Source of the DNA: Methanobacteriota archaeon
GTDB lineage: Archaea > Thermoplasmatota > Poseidoniia > Poseidoniales > Poseidoniaceae
Reading direction: 5' to 3'
Assembly (NCBI GenBank): GCA_002694245.1
Contig: NZLM01000042.1
Span: 7,930 to 18,033 of the forward strand
Length of the DNA: 10,104 nt
Below the pieces are notes generated by a model. It made no database searches. It had not been told where the DNA came from and saw only the letters and a program-made list of their open reading frames with translations. The first letter of the stretch is position 1. Every line of letters begins with the position of its first letter. Below are positions 1 to 5,500 of this stretch, one piece after another. The translations under genes and the position numbers were made by a program.

Positions 1-503
1 AGGGGCAATGGTCCGGCCATCAGAAGCCCAAAATTTCTGACTCGCATCCCATGAGCTCTGGCTTGTATTCCATGGCCAAACTCATGAATAACAAGACAAA
101 CAACGAAGGCGATTACACCCCAGCCAAGAGGAATTATTGGGCTAAGACCAGGTATTGCCACAAGCTCAGATACTGGTCTTGCTTCTGCTTGATTTCCCAT
201 TATTATGGCAGATACAACTGCCAAAATTATTGTGGCTGCTACAATGAACATAGCTCCCCAGCAAACCCAAAGAGACAACTCACCATACGCTCTCCAGAAT
301 TTTTTTGGTTTGGAAACTTTCTCTAGTGGAATTTTCCCTTTAGATGTTCGAACCATCAAAACCATTCCGAAAAAAATCCTTGATGCATTCCACTCATCAA
401 GCTTACCAGAATTTTCCCAATACCGCAAAAGCATGTACCAAGCAAATAGGAAGACAGCCACCTCGGTAAAACCGATATTGACGGATAGAAAACCGCTTCC
501 CAT
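1..503 (-). CDS. Site-2 protease family (M50) intramembrane zinc metalloprotease, N-terminal part
   Basis: Partial gene: it starts at the ATG at 503-501 and stays open to the left edge, giving 167 residues plus two bases. An in-frame TAA lies six codons upstream with no other usable start between, so the start is well fixed. The zinc-binding motif HEFGH is at residues 140-144 (bases 72-86), inside a hydrophobic segment (about 124-144), as in site-2 proteases, where the two His bind zinc and the Glu is the catalytic base. Following it is a Gly/Arg-rich stretch with GLLMAGPLP, as in the archaeal and eukaryotic S2P branch. Other hydrophobic segments lie at about 5-27 and 77-102, with a basic loop at 52-71 between them. 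The family cuts transmembrane segments of membrane proteins in regulated proteolysis. The third zinc ligand (an Asp in the C-terminal LDG-type motif) and any PDZ domain lie outside the window. The family call is firm; the substrate is unknown. Confidence 0.88.
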   Translation of the reverse strand, partial: MGSGFLSVNIGFTEVAVFLFAWYMLLRYWENSGKLDEWNASRIFFGMVLMVRTSKGKIPLEKVSKPKKFWRAYGELSLWVCWGAMFIVAATIILAVVSAIIMGNQAEARPVSELVAIPGLSPIIPLGWGVIAFVVCLVIHEFGHGIQARAHGMRVRNFGLLMAGPLP

Positions 504-576
504 GGTGGTTCCAGCATCTTATTACACTTGAATCCGATGTCGTTTAGTTCTTGAAGGTCTGACCCTTGGGAGATGC
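504..576. promoter_or_regulatory. Divergent intergenic spacer, possible shared promoter region
   Basis: These 73 bases separate the divergent starts of the protease (503, minus) and the coiled-coil protein (577, plus) and must hold both promoters unless either gene is read through. The only faintly TATA-like stretch is GTTTAGTTC at 542-550, which reads GAACTAAAC on the other strand. It sits about 27-40 bases before both starts, fitting short or absent leaders. GGGAG at 568-572 lies four bases before the plus-strand ATG and could act as a weak ribosome site. The promoter assignment is inferred and weak. Confidence 0.3.
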
Positions 577-1128
577 ATGGACGAGGTAGACCCTAGAGTA
601 AAGTCTTGGATTTCAACCTCATTTGACGAAGATGCAAAGTCTTTCTCGGTATGGTATGAGGATGATGAAAATCTACAGATATTTGCTTGTTTAGAGGATA
701 AAGTCGTGATATTGGATATGTTCTGGGATGATGGTTTGTTAATGGAGAACAATAGCCTTGTTATAAAATCACTAAATTGGCACCAATCCAACTCAATTCA
801 GACGCACAGAATGAGTGACGGAATGGTACGATTTAGGCACAAACAACGTGAGATTATGCTAAATCCGGTCGTAGAGAAACCACCAGAGTGGGGCGCAAGC
901 CTTCTAGAAACTTGGCTTTCTGAGATGAAAGAAAACAAATCCAATCTGAAGTCAAAGAAACAAAGGATTGCAGATCTTAAAAGAACTAGAGAATCAATCA
1001 GAAAGATGCTTTCACAATCCGACATGTCTACGATAGAGAACGAAATTGGTTTCATAGAGCATAGGCTCCAAACCGCAGACAACAGACTTTCGGGTAAAAA
1101 ACCAGATTATTCTTCTTCAGAGGAGTAA
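577..1128 (+). CDS. Hypothetical protein with C-terminal coiled coil
   Basis: A 183-residue soluble protein; I do not recognise its family. Residues 1-100 look like a compact alpha/beta or beta domain rich in Asp, Trp and Phe, with alternating hydrophobic strands (FSVWYED, LQIFACLED, VVILDMFW). Residues 107-170 are a charged, Lys/Glu/Arg/Leu-rich helix with heptad-like spacing, a likely coiled coil. The last residues are Ser/Glu-rich (YSSSEE). No signal peptide or membrane segment is seen, so it is probably cytoplasmic. ATG 577 is the first start after an in-frame TGA at 529-531; a second ATG at 573 is out of frame. It is divergent from the protease gene, and its 3' end overlaps the signal peptidase gene by 22 bases. 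Amino acid composition is protein-like throughout, unlike the opposite-strand readings, so I take it as real. Confidence 0.75.
   Translation: MDEVDPRVKSWISTSFDEDAKSFSVWYEDDENLQIFACLEDKVVILDMFWDDGLLMENNSLVIKSLNWHQSNSIQTHRMSDGMVRFRHKQREIMLNPVVEKPPEWGASLLETWLSEMKENKSNLKSKKQRIADLKRTRESIRKMLSQSDMSTIENEIGFIEHRLQTADNRLSGKKPDYSSSEE
1096..1101 (-). terminator. Possible T-run terminator after the signal peptidase gene
   Basis: On the minus strand the signal peptidase stop codon is followed six bases later by a run of six T. Archaeal transcription commonly ends at T-rich stretches without a hairpin. The run lies inside the 3' end of the convergent coding sequence, so it could equally be just Lys codons of that gene. 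Confidence 0.25.
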
Positions 1129-2066
1129 ATCTTAGCAATTTCTGCTTCTTTTTCTGCCTCCAACATCTCTGGAGAATTTTTCAAAATTCTGTTGAATAGA
1201 GGATCAACAATTACTGGTGTTAGAAGAACAACTCCAATGAAAACAAATAGGAAAATGAAAGATAGGCCAGGTACTTGAGAAACGCCGGGAGAATTGCCCC
1301 CGCTAACCATTAATTTTACAGTGCCAAGCCACGGGATTTCAGCCCCAGACACGCCTATTACCCAGTCGTCTTGAACTGGTTTGATTATACCACTGTGGAG
1401 GGATGATAGGCCTTGTGCGAATTCGAAAACTCCCTGATCATCATTACAATCATTATTGTCTCCGAGGGTTATGTATCCAGGGTTGATGGGTGTATAATTT
1501 TCCACACTGTACCATTCGGAGCCATGCTGTGCAGCAACTCCCGCACAAGAGTACTTGCCTACTTTATCACCGTCGAAAACAAGGTTGATTCTTTCGACTT
1601 CAATTTGGTCACTACCTGGAACAGTCCAAGATAAAATGCAGAGGTTGTTCCATTTTGTTCCACTTTCACATTCTCCTTCTACCGCATCTGTGCTCGAGCC
1701 TATCTCTGCTTTGAATAGGGCTCTGTGGATAATTGGGGTGCTTGAGGACTCGCCATTTCTTTCATAAATTATCACATCGCCTTCCATCCCAAGCGATTTG
1801 TAACCATAATGCCTGGAACTAGGATTTGTAGCTTCTGCGAATGTGATTACATTGCTAGAGCTAGGTGAGTGAACTAAGACCAAATCTCCAGCATCTATTG
1901 TTCCAATTTCTCCACTAGAATCATGCTGCATCGAATTTGATTCCACGACGACTAGTGGCGGCATTGAGCCAGTATGGGCCCACATTGCTAGAACAAGAAT
2001 AGCGATCATACCGACTGCTAATGCTATCTCCCGAATTAGTGTCCTAACTGGGTCAATTTCACTCAT
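1107..2066 (-). CDS. Signal peptidase I, archaeal/ER type (S26B)
   Basis: A 319-residue membrane protease that removes signal peptides from Sec-exported proteins, acting on the outer face of the membrane. An N-terminal helix spans about 13-31 and a second hydrophobic segment about 267-290. The catalytic Ser box is ESNSMQ with Ser45 before Met46. The His box is PIIHR with His114, the Ser-His-Asp class of archaea and the ER rather than the Ser-Lys class of bacteria. The Asp box is LGDNNDCND with Asp203 and Asp209, spaced six apart like the two conserved Asp of the Methanococcus voltae enzyme. The His-to-Asp distance is 89 residues against about 20 in that enzyme, showing a large insertion with Cys133, Cys143 and Cys174; Cys207 lies in the Asp box. 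The C-terminal tail after the second helix is Glu-rich. It probably shares a transcript with the small membrane protein gene 16 bases upstream, and overlaps the convergent gene by 22 bases. Confidence 0.9.
   Translation of the reverse strand: MSEIDPVRTLIREIALAVGMIAILVLAMWAHTGSMPPLVVVESNSMQHDSSGEIGTIDAGDLVLVHSPSSSNVITFAEATNPSSRHYGYKSLGMEGDVIIYERNGESSSTPIIHRALFKAEIGSSTDAVEGECESGTKWNNLCILSWTVPGSDQIEVERINLVFDGDKVGKYSCAGVAAQHGSEWYSVENYTPINPGYITLGDNNDCNDDQGVFEFAQGLSSLHSGIIKPVQDDWVIGVSGAEIPWLGTVKLMVSGGNSPGVSQVPGLSFIFLFVFIGVVLLTPVIVDPLFNRILKNSPEMLEAEKEAEIAKIYSSEEE
1149..1153 (+). terminator. Possible T-run terminator after the coiled-coil protein gene
   Basis: About 20 bases past the plus-strand stop there is a T5 run in a pyrimidine-rich stretch (1139-1160). 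It could stop transcription in the archaeal manner, but it is also the reverse strand of Glu/Lys codons in the signal peptidase tail, so the support is weak. Confidence 0.2.
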
Positions 2067-2082
2067 TGGATCAGCCCGAATA

Positions 2083-2463
2083 TTAGCGCTTTTTCAGACC
2101 CTTTTCTTGTAAGAAGGAATTCCATGCTTGTTGGTGTCCGCCACCTAGAATTCTAGCAGCCTCGTCTCCATTTCCTCGCTGCTTTCGAACCTCGCTTGTC
2201 GATTTTGTATTCATTATTGCTTCAAGCGTTTTTGCTCTAGCGTTTAGATTGATAAACGCAGGTGCTGAAATTGCAAGTCCAATACCTCCTATTACAATGA
2301 GAACGATCGAGGCTCCAGTATATTCCTGGAAGTCTGGGCTGTCTTGTAAAAACATCAACTGCAAGGCAGATAACACTGTCAGGAGAGAAAATGCAAAGGT
2401 TGCGGTACCTGATATCCTTAGTTGATTGCCATGTTGATTTTCCCACCAGCCCACTGGTCTCAC
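2083..2463 (-). CDS. Small membrane protein with two transmembrane helices, unknown function
   Basis: A 126-residue protein starting with GTG at 2463-2461. An in-frame TGA lies one codon upstream, so no earlier start is possible, and the next Met is inside the first membrane helix. Hydrophobic helices span about 18-39 and 49-72, joined by a short acidic loop (DSPDFQEYTG). A basic, polar tail of about 50 residues follows, ending in WNSFLQEKGLKKR. The charges suggest both ends face the cytoplasm, a helical hairpin. I do not recognise the family. It precedes the signal peptidase gene by 16 bases on the same strand, so the two are likely one operon. An accessory role in export or membrane proteolysis is conceivable, but it rests only on position. 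Confidence 0.75.
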   Translation of the reverse strand: MRPVGWWENQHGNQLRISGTATFAFSLLTVLSALQLMFLQDSPDFQEYTGASIVLIVIGGIGLAISAPAFINLNARAKTLEAIMNTKSTSEVRKQRGNGDEAARILGGGHQQAWNSFLQEKGLKKR

Positions 2464-2542
2464 CTGTCAGTCCTATCAAAGGCCTTCTTATTCAATTTTG
2501 TATCAAAATCCAAATGACCTGACGGGGTATTGTTGAAATGCT

Positions 2543-2578
2543 ATGAGCCCCCGTGGGCCGAAGGCCCACACAGGGTAG
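2543..2578 (+). other. Possible 11-codon leader ORF
   Basis: An ATG at 2543 opens a short frame reading MSPRGPKAHTG with a TAG stop at 2576-2578, ending 13 bases before the start of the giant gene. The hairpin at 2549-2575 lies almost wholly inside it, so translation of the leader would have to open the stem. No ribosome site is obvious. An 11-codon frame is easily due to chance, so this is recorded only as a possibility. Confidence 0.15.
2549..2575 (+). other. GC-rich hairpin upstream of the giant surface protein gene
   Basis: GTGGGCC (2553-2559) and GGCCCAC (2563-2569) form a perfect seven-pair stem around a GAA loop. Outside it, CCC (2549-2551) can pair with GGG (2573-2575) across a small internal loop, making ten possible pairs. 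It stands out in an otherwise AT-rich spacer. It ends 16 bases before the ATG at 2592, so in RNA it would sit in the 5' leader; in DNA it is a near-perfect palindrome that a dimeric regulator could bind. No T run follows it and no plus-strand gene ends before it, so it is not a conventional terminator. Confidence 0.65.
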
Positions 2579-2591
2579 AGACGTGGAATAG

Positions 2592-5500
2592 ATGAAAAAA
2601 TCCTTGTTACTAACCTCGATATTCCTACTCTCGTTGATGTCTCCACTTGCGGCAGCAGATGTCACTGAGACACAATTCCAAGACGGTTCGACATCATACA
2701 CGCACACATTTACTGGGACTGGTGATGGGTTTGCTGGCAACCTCACATTTCCATCCGGTGCAGAGGTAACATCGGCATCTTTCGATATTGCAGGCAAACC
2801 GTCCTCAACATCGTGGGGTAATATGACCTCAAATTCAGATTTTGGTGGAGCTGGAACTGGAACATGGAGTGGTACGCCACCGGGCTTTGCGTATGGTAGT
2901 AGGTCTAATTTGGAGGTTGGAAATGACCAAGTCAAGCTCGTTGGAAATCCAACAAATAACGTAAACGGCATGGATAGATCGGCTGAAGCATCCTCTACTG
3001 GTACAATCAACAATACAGGCGGGTTCGCTGCAAACGGCGACCTCGGTTTCGTGGGTGCGACAAAACCCTTGTCATCATTCTCACTAACATCATCATCGTC
3101 AACTTACAGAGGATTCGTAATTTCACATGGTGATGAATATCATTCTGCAACTTCCACTTCATCATCGATGTACAACACCCCTGTTGTAAAGAGGTACAAC
3201 TCAACTACAGGCTCATATTTAGGAACTGCATCAGTTTCATCGGGTTCCTGTTCTTATTCTACACCGCTATACTCGACTTACGATGCAACAAGCGACGGAA
3301 ATGGAAATGTTTGGACGGTCTCATACAGCTATCGTGTACTGGTTAAGTGGTCAGTAAGTCTCACTACAGGGGCTTGGACTTGCCTGAATACATATTCCTA
3401 CTCAGGAAGTTATTATCCAGTTGGAGTAGATGTCGATGAGGATTCAGGAAGGATGTTCCTGTTATTGTTTGAGCAGAGTTACCCTAATTACAACAGATAC
3501 CTGTATGAGATAAACCCAAGCGTTCCAACTAGCATCAATGGCAGTTGGTTACTTGGCTCAGAAGAACAACTTGGTACAACATACACTACAGCAACTGGAT
3601 TAGTTGTAGACCTTCCAAAAATAACTACAAACGAATATTACAATCAATACGGCTATCACAACTATTTCAACATGAACGGGATTTTTGTTGAGCGGACAGG
3701 AAAAGTGCAAATCGATGGAGGAGGTCATTATGGTATGGATCAACTCGGAGACAATACATTTGGCTACCAGTGCCATTATTCCACATCTTACTGTGGTAGT
3801 ACTTACATTAACAAAATCCAGCGTGAGGGAGTAGGAGCGATTTACGATTACCGCACACCAAGCCAAACATCTTCTGTTGTAACGAGCAAAACAACATCAT
3901 TGTCTAAATCAATCACAGAGATAACGGTAGGAGCATTAGTTGGATACACTCCAGCCAATACTAGTATTGAACTCGAGGTTTCTAACGACGGTGGCTCAAC
4001 TTGGAAGAGTGGTATATTCAATCAAAGATTAACGTTCACAACCCCTGGTTCAAGTGTGGTATGGAAAGCATATCTTAACGGCACAACAACCGAAACACCG
4101 GTTCTAGATTTCGTCACTTTAACCTACTCTACAAGTTATCAATCAAGTGGTTATTTCCAACTAAGGTCGAATTATTATTCAGGAAATGCGCCCGTTGCGA
4201 TAACAGCTTACTGGAACGCAACAACACCGGCAGGTACGAGTCTTCAAGTTGAATTCCAAGATACTTCAACGAAGGTTTTCCAGTACAGTGGAGATTCAAA
4301 AACAGTGTCAATGACAAGCGGATATATCTATGTCTATGTGAGATTCTCTTCATCTGGCTCATCTACAGCAACTCTTGATGATTTGCAAATTGCTTTCCAT
4401 TCCAATGCTCCATCCCAAGTGGGTATTGATATCGGCGGCGATGGAAGTAATGAATGGGTATCTCAGGGCGTTCTTTTGGGAACAACCACTCGTGGAGGCT
4501 CTGCATTCTCTAATGCTTTCAATAATTTGATTCCAGATGATGGAAACGGTAGCGTAAACATCCCAGTACACGTAACAGCGCAATCTGCGGGTATTGTTGT
4601 ATTAGAGCGATTTAGTGTCACATACAAGATCAATACAGTAAACTTAGACATCACCATTCCAGATGGAGAAATACTTCACGAGAGAAATGAGCCTTACGAG
4701 GTTATAACAAAGCACATAGTTGGTGATGGAGCGAATAATTACATTCAATCAGCGACACTTTCTTTCCTAGCGTCGCCTGCATCAAGTGCTCCAACACTTG
4801 AGTGGCAAGAAGGAGATATATTCCCTTCACCTAACGATCCTGATGACTGGATTGATATCGACCAATCATCATGGTCATCACTCAACAATGGTATTTTGGA
4901 GATTCATTGGCTTTTCTTCGTCAAATCAAATTTCCCTGACCAGCTAAATGTAAGATTCCAAACGAATTGTCTAGATACATCTGGTAACAATGGCTACTCT
5001 CCATCCCCAATTTCAAGCAGTACTGGGTTACGTGTCAACAACTCATTTGGTTTGGGTTGGATGAATGTAAGAGATAATGATGGTGAAGTGACCTCGAGCG
5101 ATGTTGAAGATGGAAGTTGGGTAGCAGCGGGCGACACACTACATTTCCAGGGAGCGATGTGGTTCGCTGATTCTACAGATGCTCCGAAAGATAATGCATT
5201 TGATGTCAGGATTGCTCAGAACGGCTTTGTTCATGCAAATTGGAGAGACACCTCAAATGTCAATGGTTCATTTTTCATATCAATTCCAATGCCGGATATT
5301 GACGTTGAAAGTGGCTTGACATATGAAATTCAAACATATAATGAGAGAGATGCAAGCAAGGTTCTCGCTCCTAACTCAGACTGGTATAGGACATTCAAAG
5401 TAGATGCAACTCATCCAGAGGCACTCTCAACATATCCGATAAACGATGCATATGAGTCAGCCGAGGTAGACCAAAAAATCAGCATCAGTTTGTCAGATGC

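Larger units (their letters stand above)
2464..2591. promoter_or_regulatory. Divergent intergenic region with promoters and leader of the giant surface protein gene
   Basis: These 128 bases lie between the small membrane protein (start 2463, minus) and the giant protein (start 2592, plus). The left part (2485-2517) is AT-rich. On the minus strand GATACAAAATTG (2504-2493) sits about 30-40 bases before the GTG start, suiting an archaeal TATA box with an almost leaderless transcript. On the plus strand TATCAAAAT (2501-2509) could direct transcription from about 2530, which would leave a leader of roughly 60 bases holding the hairpin at 2549-2575. These promoter elements are inferred from composition and spacing only. 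Confidence 0.4.

Noticed and set aside
51..531. Two overlapping plus-strand open frames of 91 and 108 residues
   Set aside because: They lie opposite the site-2 protease, whose minus-strand reading has the HEFGH motif and membrane segments. The plus-strand readings have erratic composition and no recognisable features.
2549..2575. The hairpin as an intrinsic terminator
   Set aside because: No T run follows on either strand and no gene ends next to it; both neighbouring genes start from this spacer.
2492..3013. A 173-residue minus-strand open frame over the start of the giant gene
   Set aside because: It covers the signal peptide and first domain of a clearly real protein on the other strand, is rich in Pro and Val from reversed Thr/Ser/Gly codons, and crosses the whole divergent spacer including the hairpin.
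3071..3105. TCA/TCG-rich run that looks like a microsatellite
   Set aside because: It encodes a Ser/Thr stretch, is imperfect in unit, and fits the Ser-rich composition of the region.
3171..3188. Inverted repeat TACAAC-6-GTTGTA inside the giant gene
   Set aside because: Six-base arms inside a coding sequence rich in Tyr, Asn and Val codons are expected by chance.
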